A DNA stretch of 64,000 nucleotides, taken from the NCBI RefSeq assembly GCF_030161235.1, contig NZ_BSPW01000001.1:30435-94434 (forward strand), written 5' to 3'. Origin of the DNA: Vibrio zhanjiangensis. Lineage in GTDB: Bacteria > Pseudomonadota > Gammaproteobacteria > Enterobacterales > Vibrionaceae. The notes beneath the pieces were generated by a model. That model made no database searches, was not told where the DNA came from, and saw only the letters and a program-made list of their open reading frames with translations. Position numbers and translations under genes: made by a program. Shown here piece by piece: positions 1-10,531 of the stretch (within the stretch, counting starts at the first letter, position 1; each line of letters starts with the position of its first letter).

Positions 1-297
1 TATGATTTGACATCCCGCATTGGAAGTCAGAGCAAACAGAGAGGCTGCATTATCGAGATGAGCTAAGGTATTATCCAAAGCTTCTTGCTGTTGTTTATTT
101 TGAGGAGCGTGCTCAAAGCCTAATACATCGGCGCCAGGAGCATTAATCTCTAGCAATAATTCCTGACCGTCTTGGGCAATATTTAACTCGACATGGCCGT
201 GTACGTGAGCTTCATGTTGACGAAACTCTTCATTTGCCAGTGCTGCAGTACTTAGAGCAAAGCTAACAATGATGGCGATTTTCTTTATAGAGTACAT
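1..297 (-). CDS. zrgA: ZrgA-like periplasmic zinc-uptake protein (DUF2796), N-terminal part
   Basis: The first 99 codons are present; the rest lies beyond the left window edge. The protein starts with a Sec signal peptide (about residues 1-21, ending ALA) and continues with a histidine-rich stretch, HEAHVHGH, typical of metal-binding periplasmic proteins of the DUF2796 family. In Vibrio this family is ZrgA, which works with the ZrgB-E transporter components in zinc acquisition. It lies 70 bp downstream of a small DUF2607-like gene that has a Zur-type palindrome in front of it, so the two probably form the start of a zinc-repressed operon. The family call rests on recognition of the N-terminus only. 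Confidence 0.75.
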   Translation of the reverse strand, partial: MYSIKKIAIIVSFALSTAALANEEFRQHEAHVHGHVELNIAQDGQELLLEINAPGADVLGFEHAPQNKQQQEALDNTLAHLDNAASLFALTSNAGCQII

Positions 298-367
298 TGT
301 AAATCCTAATCAATGGTAATTTAAAATTGTTGCTGCGTTTTTCTCAGCAATTTGTTTTTCATTTAAC

Positions 368-670
368 TCATTTTATTAGGTCGACAGGGGGAGAGCGGGC
401 GAGATAACTAAATACCACTTGTTGGAACAGGTGATAGATTGGGCTAACGCTAAAAATATCGCTCTGGGGCTCACTGATCAAGATAATCGGGGTGTGGCCA
501 ACAGCGTGTTGTAGAGATGTAAAAAGTTGGCAGTGATGTTGATGGTGTTTCGATACATCGAATTCATATTGATGGGCAATATAGGCCCAGCTCAACCATA
601 ATACGAGAATAATCGCAATAGCAATCATTGCATTAGGGTGTCGTATTTTTGAACGATTTGGATGAGTCAT
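368..670 (-). CDS. DUF2607-like small membrane protein of the zinc operon
   Basis: This 100-residue protein has one hydrophobic segment at about residues 14-33, followed by a His/Cys cluster (KHHQHHC, about residues 41-47) that would face the periplasm. That pattern suits a metal sensor or metal carrier. I associate it with the DUF2607 family, found in Vibrio next to zinc-uptake genes; that assignment is from memory. It is the first gene after a perfect GTTAT-N3-ATAAC palindrome and is followed 70 bp later by zrgA on the same strand. Function is unknown beyond the zinc context. Confidence 0.6.
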   Translation of the reverse strand: MTHPNRSKIRHPNAMIAIAIILVLWLSWAYIAHQYEFDVSKHHQHHCQLFTSLQHAVGHTPIILISEPQSDIFSVSPIYHLFQQVVFSYLARSPPVDLIK

Positions 671-699
671 AGCGCTTAATTGGGCATCAACAGAACAAC

Positions 700-714
700 T
701 GTTATGTTATAACA
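700..714. promoter_or_regulatory. Zur-type operator upstream of the zinc operon
   Basis: The sequence TGTTATGTTATAACA is a perfect inverted repeat (GTTAT-GTT-ATAAC) 30 bp upstream of the DUF2607-like start codon. It resembles the core of the gamma-proteobacterial Zur box. Together with the zinc-uptake gene downstream, it suggests repression by Zur when zinc is plentiful. Confidence 0.55.
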
Positions 715-746
715 ATCAAAATGAAAGCGCTATGTTTAAAATTGTG

Positions 747-1295
747 CTAAATATTTTCTTTGATTAGAGCTAAGACGTGTTCAATCTCATCTTGATCCAG
801 AGCGCCTTCCTTGACAAACAGGACTCTGCCTTGTTTATCTTGGACCACAATTGCTGATGATTCTTCTTGTAAATCCCAAGCACTTGCGACCTTGCCATCT
901 TCGTCTAAAACCATAGAAGACCATGGAAAATCCTTCTTACTCTCTTCTGCTGACGATTTTACAAAAGAACCCGTTCCCCAGATGGAATCATCCTGATTGA
1001 TGATTGACGTTGTTTGGTAACTGTCTTGAGCAAACTTTGAGGCGGTAATAGCAGCCATAAGTGGTTGATTGAGGGCTTTTGCACTGCTTCGTCCGGCGAT
1101 GGCTTGAATCACTCTCACTTTACCGAGCATATCTTGTGATGCCCATGCTTGGTATGTTATGTCATTCCCATTCACCATGATCTCGCCATAGTTTGAAACG
1201 TCAACGGCTGGCAGCATTTGATCAACTTTGATGTTATGTGCTGAAGCTGTTGAAGAGCATACCATTGCCAAGGCAATCAGCGTTTTTATTTTCAT
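747..1295 (-). CDS. ytfJ: YtfJ family periplasmic protein
   Basis: The 182-residue protein starts at the ATG at 1295, preceded by AGGAAG. This removes ten residues from the longest open frame and places a clean signal peptide (MKIKTLIALAMVCSSTASA) at the N-terminus. The remainder matches the YtfJ family, small periplasmic proteins with a thioredoxin-like fold and no CxxC motif; none is seen here. The biochemical role of the family is not established. It is transcribed away from the zinc operon start, and its own promoter should lie around 1300-1380. Confidence 0.7.
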   Translation of the reverse strand: MKIKTLIALAMVCSSTASAHNIKVDQMLPAVDVSNYGEIMVNGNDITYQAWASQDMLGKVRVIQAIAGRSSAKALNQPLMAAITASKFAQDSYQTTSIINQDDSIWGTGSFVKSSAEESKKDFPWSSMVLDEDGKVASAWDLQEESSAIVVQDKQGRVLFVKEGALDQDEIEHVLALIKENI

Positions 1296-1477
1296 CTTAT
1301 TCTTCCTTTCTTGCATGAGGACCAATTATATATTGAAAAATTTTCTCTGGCTGCGTCACTTACTGACATAGAGAATTTTGTCGGTGTAATTGTGATCCAA
1401 TCGGTTATTGGTTGGCAAAGGGTTGGGGGAGAATACTCAGTAATAGTTAGGGGCTACTGAAAATGTGACTGGCACGA

Positions 1478-1498
1478 GAGCCAGTTTTTTACTGGCTC
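1478..1498. terminator. stem-loop downstream of msrA
   Basis: GAGCCAGT and ACTGGCTC pair perfectly (8 bp) around a 5-nt loop, 26 bp beyond the msrA stop codon. No U-run follows on the msrA strand, so it may act as an mRNA 3'-end stabiliser or a weak terminator. Confidence 0.35.
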
Positions 1499-1523
1499 AA
1501 TATGATGATCTGGTCGTGAAGTC

Positions 1524-2153
1524 TTATGAATTTGGCGGGAAACAGACACCAGTCCCATTGAGCCCACAATAGCCATTAGGGTTTTTCGCCAAATATTGCT
1601 GATGGTAAGTTTCAGCGTAGTAATATTCTCCAGCGATTTTGATTTCTGTGGTGATATCCGCGCTGTTTTGGCCAAGTAACTTTTGGTAGTCTTCTTTAGA
1701 CGTCTCAGCTTGTTTTAGCTGTTGCTCACTATATGCATAAATAGCAGAACGATACTGTGTTCCCCGATCGTTACCTTGGCGCATTCCTTGCGTTGGGTTA
1801 TGGCGTTCCCAGAATACTTGCAATAGGCTTTGAACAGAAATGACGCTTGGATCAAATACCACTCTAACAACTTCTGTATGTCCTGTCTTACCCGAGCAAA
1901 CTTCTTCATAGGTTGGGTTTGGCGTATAGCCACCAGCGTAACCAACAGAGGTACTGATCACGCCTTCTAGCTGCCAAAACAAACGCTCAGCCCCCCAGAA
2001 ACATCCCATTCCAAACAATATCTCTTGGCAATTTGCAGGTGGACTTGCTTTGATATTGGATTGATTAACGTAATGCTTTTCGTCAACCTTGAGGGGCTGA
2101 GTACGGCCGGGAAGCGCTTGCTCTGCAGTTATCTGGACTTGTTTGTCGAGCAT
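1524..2153 (-). CDS. msrA: peptide methionine sulfoxide reductase A
   Basis: MsrA reduces methionine-S-sulfoxide in oxidised proteins and is recharged by thioredoxin. The sequence shows the catalytic GCFWGAE motif (around residue 50), the conserved family core, and a C-terminal pair of recycling cysteines in the context [11 protein letters not shown]. Its 209 residues match the long E. coli-type MsrA. It is divergently transcribed from tamA across about 118 bp, an arrangement common in gamma-proteobacteria. Confidence 0.95.
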   Translation of the reverse strand: MLDKQVQITAEQALPGRTQPLKVDEKHYVNQSNIKASPPANCQEILFGMGCFWGAERLFWQLEGVISTSVGYAGGYTPNPTYEEVCSGKTGHTEVVRVVFDPSVISVQSLLQVFWERHNPTQGMRQGNDRGTQYRSAIYAYSEQQLKQAETSKEDYQKLLGQNSADITTEIKIAGEYYYAETYHQQYLAKNPNGYCGLNGTGVCFPPNS

Positions 2154-2271
2154 AATTCATCTCCTTAAACGATATTCTTGGGAGTAGACCGCCTAATTGA
2201 CTGTTTTCGTACAGACATCTTTTTTCAGTGGCGTTATTATTTCGTTACGACGTGTAGGCTACCAATAGACC

Positions 2272-3981
2272 ATGATAAGAGCGATTTTTCCAGCAATTCT
2301 ACTTTTAAGCAGTTTTTCTACTTTAGCGCAGGAAGTGGCGTTGTCTATCCGTGGACTTTCTGGAGAGTTGGAGCAAAATGTCGAGATATACCTAGAAGCC
2401 ATTCCCCAAGAAGATTATAACACTGGGTTGCGTTTTCAATCTCGAGTAGAAAAGCGTTTAACTGAAGCGCTCAATGCCTTGGGCTATTATCACCCTAATT
2501 TTTCATTTGAAGTGGACGAAGATGATCAGCAGTTAATCGTCACAATCACACCTGGTGACCCAGTATTAATTGCACTGGTTGATATACAGCTCACAGGTGA
2601 GGCCCAAGATGATCAAGCGTTTACAAAGTTGGTTGATAAAAGCGGCCTAGAGCAGGGACAGGTATTAAATCACAGTCTGTATGATGGCCTGAAATCACGC
2701 ATACGTAACCTCGCCTTACAGAAAGGATATTTTGATGGCGATTACACCTTAAGTCGATTGGAAGTGGCGCCTGATCTCAATCAGGCTTTTGTTCGACTTC
2801 ATTTCGATAGTGGAATTCGCTATGTCTTTGGACAAACTTCTATCGCAGGGAGTCAAATCGATATAGCACGTGTTGAATCACTGTCACCCTACAAAGAGGG
2901 TGACCCCTATTTGGCATCTGCGGTGGGAGAATATAATCAGAACTTATCCAATACAGAATGGTTCTCTTCTGTTCTTGTTGAACCTGATCTTTCTCAATTG
3001 GGAGAAGGAAGAGAATTGCCAATGAAAGTCTCTTTGGCTCCACAAGCTAAGAATCAATTAGAAACCGGTCTTGGTTATTCTACCGATGTTGGCGTCAAAG
3101 GATCGCTCAAATGGAAAAAACCTTGGGTGAACAGTCACGGACATAGCTTCAACAGTAGCTTCTCGCTCTCTGGCCCAGAGCAAACGGTGACCGCAGGCTA
3201 TAAAATTCCACTTGAAGATGCTCTCAATGAGTATTATCAACTCAAGTACGGTATGAAAAATCTCGACAATCGAGATACTCAAAGTTTGGAATCGAATTTA
3301 GCCTTGGAACGCCATTGGTTGCTCGATAATGGATGGCATAGAACCCTTTTTATTCGTTACCTATTGGAAAATTACGAGCAAGGTTTACAAGATGATTCTG
3401 GGCAATTTCTACTACCTGGTATGAGTTTTAGTCGTAGTAGAATCCGTGGTGGCGCAATGCCGAGCTGGGGGGATAAACAATCATTAATACTTGAATTTGG
3501 CGATGATCGAGCATTGTCAGAAACCAAGGTACTTCGCCTTCAAGGAGGGATGACTTGGATTCGTAGTGCAGGGAGAAATCATCGAGGGATTTTCCGCATA
3601 GATGGTGGTGCGAACCTCACTGAAGATTTTGACCGATTGTCACCATCATTACGTTTTTTTGCTGGTGGTGATAATAATTTGCGTGGTTACAACTATCAAT
3701 CCATTTCACCGACAGACAGTAGCGGGGCCTTAACGGGCGCAAAATATATTGCGACCTCGTCACTTGAGTATCAATATCGAGTATATGGTAACTGGTGGGG
3801 AGCCGTTTTTTATGACTATGGTGATGCTTTTAACGATGAGCCTGATTTTAAAAGAGGTACAGGAGTCGGTGTGCGCTGGGCATCTCCTGTTGGACCGATA
3901 AGGTTAGATTTTGCTTGGGGGCTTGATGCCACTCCGGGTGATGAATTCAAAATTCATTTCACAATGGGCCCAGAGTTATGA
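2272..3981 (+). CDS. tamA: TamA, outer-membrane subunit of the translocation and assembly module
   Basis: TamA is an Omp85/BamA-family barrel that, with TamB, inserts a subset of outer-membrane proteins and takes part in envelope lipid homeostasis. The 569-residue protein begins with a signal peptide (about 1-19, ending TLA), then POTRA-like domains to roughly residue 260, then the 16-strand barrel and the surface-antigen C-terminus. Length is close to E. coli TamA (577). It overlaps tamB by 4 bp, so the two are translationally coupled. Confidence 0.95.
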   Translation: MIRAIFPAILLLSSFSTLAQEVALSIRGLSGELEQNVEIYLEAIPQEDYNTGLRFQSRVEKRLTEALNALGYYHPNFSFEVDEDDQQLIVTITPGDPVLIALVDIQLTGEAQDDQAFTKLVDKSGLEQGQVLNHSLYDGLKSRIRNLALQKGYFDGDYTLSRLEVAPDLNQAFVRLHFDSGIRYVFGQTSIAGSQIDIARVESLSPYKEGDPYLASAVGEYNQNLSNTEWFSSVLVEPDLSQLGEGRELPMKVSLAPQAKNQLETGLGYSTDVGVKGSLKWKKPWVNSHGHSFNSSFSLSGPEQTVTAGYKIPLEDALNEYYQLKYGMKNLDNRDTQSLESNLALERHWLLDNGWHRTLFIRYLLENYEQGLQDDSGQFLLPGMSFSRSRIRGGAMPSWGDKQSLILEFGDDRALSETKVLRLQGGMTWIRSAGRNHRGIFRIDGGANLTEDFDRLSPSLRFFAGGDNNLRGYNYQSISPTDSSGALTGAKYIATSSLEYQYRVYGNWWGAVFYDYGDAFNDEPDFKRGTGVGVRWASPVGPIRLDFAWGLDATPGDEFKIHFTMGPEL

Positions 3982-6900
3982 CCAAGTTTGTTGTAAGGTG
4001 GTCTAAGTGGCTTTCAGTTCTGGCCATGAGTTTGATACTGGTTGTTATTATTGGGTTATCTATTGTCCTATTTACCAATTCAGGGTTGAAACTGGTTGTT
4101 TGGGCTGCGGAAAAATCGCTTCCACAACTTAGGATTGACTCTTATTCTGGGGCTCTTTTTCCGCGTTTTACACTCAATAAAGTTGCCTTTAACGATCCAG
4201 CATTGAATTTGGATATTGACGCTCAGTCGATAACACTGGGTGTCGATATTTCATGTTTCATTGAGCCAAGCATTTGTGTGGATGACCTTAAGCTTGATGG
4301 AGTAAGGTTTTCTATGCCGGAGGTGCCATCATCTGATGACAGTCCAGCGGTCTCAGAGGATAGTGGTGATGCCAATATAGAATTACCGCTCCCGCTTCGA
4401 GTGAAACGTTTGGCTCTATCGGATGTGGATCTCAATATTCTTGGCTATCAATCGCAAATCGGTTCCTTTGTCTCTGAGCTGAGTTTTATAGGATCGCGTT
4501 TAAGCATAGAGAATACATCACTAACAAGCACTAAACTGACATTAGCTGAAGAAAAAGACACCGCACAAGCTTCAACGACTCCCGTGACCAACAGTAAACA
4601 CGATATTGAATTGCCAGATATCGTATTGCCATTACAAATTGAATTGTCTCGACTCGATATTAACGATTTTACTTTGGTACAAGAAACACCAATTGTTGTC
4701 ACTCATTTGGGGTTGGAGGCCCGAGCTGCAGGGTCTGAAATCAATATAAAGACTTTGCAACTTGATATGCCTCAATTGGAAGGGCAATTAAATGGCGCAG
4801 TCACCTTGGCAGAAGACTACCCAATTAGCTTGACTCTGGAAACCACAATCAAACAGCCTGTTGCCAAGGGACAAACCTTAAATCTTGTAGCATCGGGTAG
4901 TCTCTCAACGCTTTCCCTAGATGCAGAATTGGGTGGTCTAGCCAAAGGCAAAATAAAGGCGTTTATCCAGCCATTGACTTCGGACGTTCCTTTTGAGTTG
5001 TCGTTGAGTGATGGGAAAGCGCAATGGCCTTTGCTTGGACAAGGGGATTATTGGGTTCTTGTTGATAAGCTGAATGCTCAAGGCTCTTTGGATGGCTACA
5101 ACATTGATTTCGCTTCCAGCCTTTCAGGTCAAGATATTCCAGATGCGCAATTGAACATTCTGGGTAGCGGTGACCAAAGCCAAGTGGTGTTGCAAACTCT
5201 GTCTTTGAAAACCTTGGGTGGAGAAGTGTCTGGTAAAGCGATGGCGAATTGGCAAACTCCGATCAACTGGTCTGCAGATCTCTTATTGCGAGATATTCAG
5301 CCGGGATTGCAGTGGCATGAGGCGGAAGGGCGCCTAAGTGGTCATCTGACGACCACTGGTGGATTGACCGAGCAAGGTGGCTGGCAGATTTCGCTCCCAG
5401 AGCTGGATATTGAGGGCATTGTTCGTGGCTATCCTATCAATCTTGATGGGCAGTTGTCGGCGTCTGACCAAGATGGTTCTGGCGATGTTAAGCTTCTCAC
5501 CTCTGGGGTGGTATTGTCTCATGGACCAAACTACGTAAAAGCGAGCGGTGTTATTGAACAAAATGCGGATATGCAGGTAACCGTGTCATTTCCTGATATG
5601 TCGCTATCAGTGCCGAACTTACGTGGCAATCTACAAGGTGATATTGCACTAAAGGGTGACCTACATGAACCTAGAGTAAGCTTAGCGCTCAACGCTGGTG
5701 ATGTTGGCTGGCAAAAAGACCTTACGGCTAAATCTATCGAACTGGTGGGAGAGTTATCACCTCTGGGCCAAATATCAGGCAATGCAAAGCTTTCGGTGCT
5801 TGGGGCGAACTATCAGAGTTATGCTATTGATCATGTTTGGCTAAAAACGGAAGGCAGCGAGCAGAAACATACACTTAGTTTGGATGTGAAGTCGAATGTC
5901 GCCTCAACTAAACTGACCTTACACGGGGCTTTGCAGCGAGCCCCAGAGTTAGCTTGGCAAGGGGTGTTGGACGATATGTTTATCCAGTCCAAACAAGGCA
6001 TTTGGACACTAAAAAAAGCCACATCGATTGGATTTTCAGCGCAATCTCAACAGGTCTTTGTTGCCGCTCATTGTTGGGGACAAGCTGGTGCATCGATTTG
6101 TTTAGATAAGGATATGAATGCGGGTAAAAGTGGTAAAGCTCAGATTTCAGTCACAGATTTAGACTTTAAACAATTCAATGCTTTTGTGCCTGAAAAAACA
6201 GAACTCGTTGGCGATATTAATCTCTCTGCCATGGCGAATTGGGCCCCCGACTCCCCGCCTCAATTATCGCTTGATCTTAATATGACCCAAGGCAAAGTAA
6301 TCGATCAAAATACCCATCCGATACATTTGGGATGGGAGAAGATTCAGCTAAATTCAGCCCTAGAAAACAATACGTTGTCAGCAAATTGGTTGATTGATTT
6401 GAGTGATAATGGAGAGTTTACGGGTAAAGCTAAAGTCAAGAACGTCGTCGATAAAAAGAAATCAATTCAGGGTGATATTCAACTGACCGAACTTAAATTG
6501 GACTTTCTTGAGCCGTTTTTGGGGGATTACAGTCAGTTTAAATCGACGCTGAATTCTAAATTGTCTTTCTCTGGCCCTATTATGAAACCTAAGATTCAGG
6601 GACAGTTTTTGCTTGATGAGCTCTTGCTTAAGGGGGACGTTAGCCCTATTGAGGTTGATTCGGGTAAGGTTGAAATCAATTTCTCTGGTTATGGTGCAAG
6701 TCTAACGGCTGCGATCAATACACCAGATGGTCAGTTGCAAGCCTCAGGTGATGCCGATTGGCGAGATCTTAAAAATTGGCAGACCAATATGCGAGTGTTT
6801 GCCGATGAGCTTATGGTAGATATACCGCCGATGGTTAAGGTGAAAGTCATTCCTGATATGACGATATCAGCATCTCCGAAACAAGCTCGTATCGACGGTA

Positions 6901-7736
6901 CTATTTCTTTGCCTTGGGGGAAAGTCGTTGTGGAGGAGCTACCGCCCAGTGCGATCGGCGTGTCTAAAGATCAGGTGATCTTAAATGATCAGCTAGAGCC
7001 AGAGGATTCGCGTACTACTATTCCTTTTACCGTCGAAACCAACATCAACATAAGTATTGGTGATGACTTCAAGCTATCCGCTTTTGGGCTTGAGGGTGAG
7101 TTATCTGGCAACTTAAATATCTCACAGCGAGATAAAGGGCCATTTGTCACTGGTGAGGTGAATATTATCGATGGTTCTTATCGATCTTTTGGTCAAGACT
7201 TGTTGATTCAACAAGGAAAGATTTTGATGAATGGACCTGTTGATCAGCCATTTGTACAAATTACCGCAATACGTAACCCAGACAATACTCAGAATGGCTA
7301 TACTGCTGGAATTAAGGTTATTGGTCCAGTCGACGAACCAAGTGTAACAATATTTTCTGAGCCCAGTTTACCGCAAGCGAATGCATTGTCTTATTTGTTG
7401 CGTGGTCGAGACATTGATGGAGAATCGGGAGGCAATACCGTGACCTCTACTTTAATTGGGCTTAGCTTAGCGAAAAGTGGTCACGTGGTCGGTGAAATAG
7501 GGGAAGCGTTTGGTGTCCAAGACTTGCAATTGGACACGGCTGGCTCGGGGGATGATTCTCAAGTCACCGTGAGTGGTTATGTGTTCCCAGGTCTTCAAGT
7601 AAGGTATGGTGTGGGTATTTTTGACTCAGTTGGAGAGTTTACGGTTCGTTATCGTTTAATGCAGGACCTTTATGTAGAGGCCGTTTCTGGGCTAGATAGT
7701 GCCGTCGATTTACTTTATCAGTTTGAATTCAACTAA
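3978..7736 (+). CDS. tamB: TamB, inner-membrane-anchored translocation and assembly protein
   Basis: A single N-terminal membrane anchor (about residues 11-34) is followed by more than 1100 residues of repetitive beta-strand sequence expected to form the periplasm-spanning hydrophobic groove of the AsmA/TamB family. The conserved TamB (DUF490) domain occupies about the last 350 residues. Total length of 1252 is nearly that of E. coli TamB (1259). The start codon overlaps the end of tamA (ATGA), and ytfP follows within 20 bp, so tamA-tamB-ytfP is one transcription unit ending at the hairpin at 8111. Confidence 0.95.
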   Translation: MTKFVVRWSKWLSVLAMSLILVVIIGLSIVLFTNSGLKLVVWAAEKSLPQLRIDSYSGALFPRFTLNKVAFNDPALNLDIDAQSITLGVDISCFIEPSICVDDLKLDGVRFSMPEVPSSDDSPAVSEDSGDANIELPLPLRVKRLALSDVDLNILGYQSQIGSFVSELSFIGSRLSIENTSLTSTKLTLAEEKDTAQASTTPVTNSKHDIELPDIVLPLQIELSRLDINDFTLVQETPIVVTHLGLEARAAGSEINIKTLQLDMPQLEGQLNGAVTLAEDYPISLTLETTIKQPVAKGQTLNLVASGSLSTLSLDAELGGLAKGKIKAFIQPLTSDVPFELSLSDGKAQWPLLGQGDYWVLVDKLNAQGSLDGYNIDFASSLSGQDIPDAQLNILGSGDQSQVVLQTLSLKTLGGEVSGKAMANWQTPINWSADLLLRDIQPGLQWHEAEGRLSGHLTTTGGLTEQGGWQISLPELDIEGIVRGYPINLDGQLSASDQDGSGDVKLLTSGVVLSHGPNYVKASGVIEQNADMQVTVSFPDMSLSVPNLRGNLQGDIALKGDLHEPRVSLALNAGDVGWQKDLTAKSIELVGELSPLGQISGNAKLSVLGANYQSYAIDHVWLKTEGSEQKHTLSLDVKSNVASTKLTLHGALQRAPELAWQGVLDDMFIQSKQGIWTLKKATSIGFSAQSQQVFVAAHCWGQAGASICLDKDMNAGKSGKAQISVTDLDFKQFNAFVPEKTELVGDINLSAMANWAPDSPPQLSLDLNMTQGKVIDQNTHPIHLGWEKIQLNSALENNTLSANWLIDLSDNGEFTGKAKVKNVVDKKKSIQGDIQLTELKLDFLEPFLGDYSQFKSTLNSKLSFSGPIMKPKIQGQFLLDELLLKGDVSPIEVDSGKVEINFSGYGASLTAAINTPDGQLQASGDADWRDLKNWQTNMRVFADELMVDIPPMVKVKVIPDMTISASPKQARIDGTISLPWGKVVVEELPPSAIGVSKDQVILNDQLEPEDSRTTIPFTVETNINISIGDDFKLSAFGLEGELSGNLNISQRDKGPFVTGEVNIIDGSYRSFGQDLLIQQGKILMNGPVDQPFVQITAIRNPDNTQNGYTAGIKVIGPVDEPSVTIFSEPSLPQANALSYLLRGRDIDGESGGNTVTSTLIGLSLAKSGHVVGEIGEAFGVQDLQLDTAGSGDDSQVTVSGYVFPGLQVRYGVGIFDSVGEFTVRYRLMQDLYVEAVSGLDSAVDLLYQFEFN

Positions 7737-7755
7737 TTAAATAGTGAGATGCAGG

Positions 7756-8103
7756 ATGCAACATTTAGTTTTTGTGTATGGAACCCTAAGACAAGGTGAA
7801 AGAAACCATAATTATTTATTAGGGAATCAGTGCTTAGGCCACTGTGAAACCTTACCTCACTATGCTTTATATGATCTTGGTTCATATCCAGCGGTAATCG
7901 AAGGTCATGATTCCATTTTGGGTGAAGTTTACCTTATTGATGATCAAACGCTCAGTCATCTTGATCAATTAGAAGATGTTCCGGTTGAATATCGCCGAGA
8001 GCAGATTGAGACACCCTTTGGCCAAGCGTGGATTTACTTGTATCAAAACAGCAGTAAGCTCGATACATTGATTTCCTCGGGAGACTGGTGCCAAAGGGTC
8101 TAA
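7756..8103 (+). CDS. ytfP: YtfP family gamma-glutamylcyclotransferase-like protein
   Basis: This 115-residue protein starts with MQHLVFVYGTLRQGE, the YGTLR substrate-binding signature of the gamma-glutamylcyclotransferase (AIG2-like) fold. An in-frame GTG at 7744 would add four residues, but the ATG at 7756 gives the family's usual N-terminus. Members cleave or rearrange gamma-glutamyl amines or peptides; the substrate of YtfP is unsettled. It is the last gene of the tamAB unit and converges with ppa on a shared terminator. Confidence 0.85.
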   Translation: MQHLVFVYGTLRQGERNHNYLLGNQCLGHCETLPHYALYDLGSYPAVIEGHDSILGEVYLIDDQTLSHLDQLEDVPVEYRREQIETPFGQAWIYLYQNSSKLDTLISSGDWCQRV

Positions 8104-8110
8104 TGGAATT

Positions 8111-8138
8111 AAAAAAGAGCCATAAGAGGCTCTTTTTT
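8111..8138. terminator. bidirectional rho-independent terminator between ytfP and ppa
   Basis: AAAAAAGAGCC pairs with GGCTCTTTTTT around a 6-nt loop. The A-run and T-run flanking the GC core make it work on both strands for the two convergent genes. Confidence 0.85.
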
Positions 8139-8143
8139 AATCA

Positions 8144-8671
8144 TTATTTTTGTGCGCGTTGGTAAGACTCTAGAATTTCTTTTCTTGCTGACTCTACATC
8201 TTCCCAGCCGTCTACTTTTACCCACTTACCGGATTCAAGTTCCTTGTATCGCTCAAAAAAGTGCGTGATTTGTGCTTTTAGCAGCTCTGGGAGATCGTTT
8301 ACGTCCTGAATATGGTCGTATTCTTTAGAGAGCTTAGTGTGGGGTACGGCAACGACTTTCGCATCTTCGCCAGACTCATCAGTCATTTTTAGTACGCCAA
8401 CGGGTCGGCAGCGAATGACAGATCCTGGCATCAGAGGGTATGGCGTTGGAACCAAAACATCGACCGGATCGCCATCAAGGGATAAGGTGTGGTTTACATA
8501 GCCATAATTACATGGATAGAACATGGGCGCAGACATAAAGCGGTCAACAAACACAGCGCCGGATTCTTTGTCTACTTCATATTTTATCGGATCTGCATTA
8601 GCAGGGATTTCAATGACGACATAGAGATCATCAGGAAGAGATTTACCTGCTGGTACCTTGTTTAAGCTCAT
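8144..8671 (-). CDS. ppa: inorganic pyrophosphatase, family I
   Basis: Cytosolic Mg-dependent enzyme hydrolysing pyrophosphate to two phosphates, which pulls biosynthetic reactions forward. The 175-residue length matches E. coli Ppa, and the signature DGDPVDVLV carries the metal-binding aspartates (about residues 66-71). It stands alone, with its own promoter in the 8672-8850 region and the shared hairpin at 8111 as terminator. Confidence 0.96.
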   Translation of the reverse strand: MSLNKVPAGKSLPDDLYVVIEIPANADPIKYEVDKESGAVFVDRFMSAPMFYPCNYGYVNHTLSLDGDPVDVLVPTPYPLMPGSVIRCRPVGVLKMTDESGEDAKVVAVPHTKLSKEYDHIQDVNDLPELLKAQITHFFERYKELESGKWVKVDGWEDVESARKEILESYQRAQK

Positions 8672-8822
8672 TTGGGAAGTTCCTTGTTTGTATTGACTTT
8701 TTACTGCGAAATGTCGCTTGAAATCTTAAATAGCCTTCGGGCTATATAAGATCGCAATACCTTACTGCCAAACTTGGTTTTTTGTAAACTAGATAAGGCG
8801 AGATTTGGCTCAAGAAAATGTC

Positions 8823-8844
8823 AAAAAGGCGCTATTTAGCGCCT
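8823..8844 (-). terminator. rho-independent terminator of fbp
   Basis: On the minus strand AGGCGC and GCGCCT form a GC-rich stem extended by an A-T pair, followed directly by a run of five T, 7 bp after the fbp stop codon. Confidence 0.8.
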
Positions 8845-8850
8845 CTTTAT

Positions 8851-10531
<1,681 letters not shown>

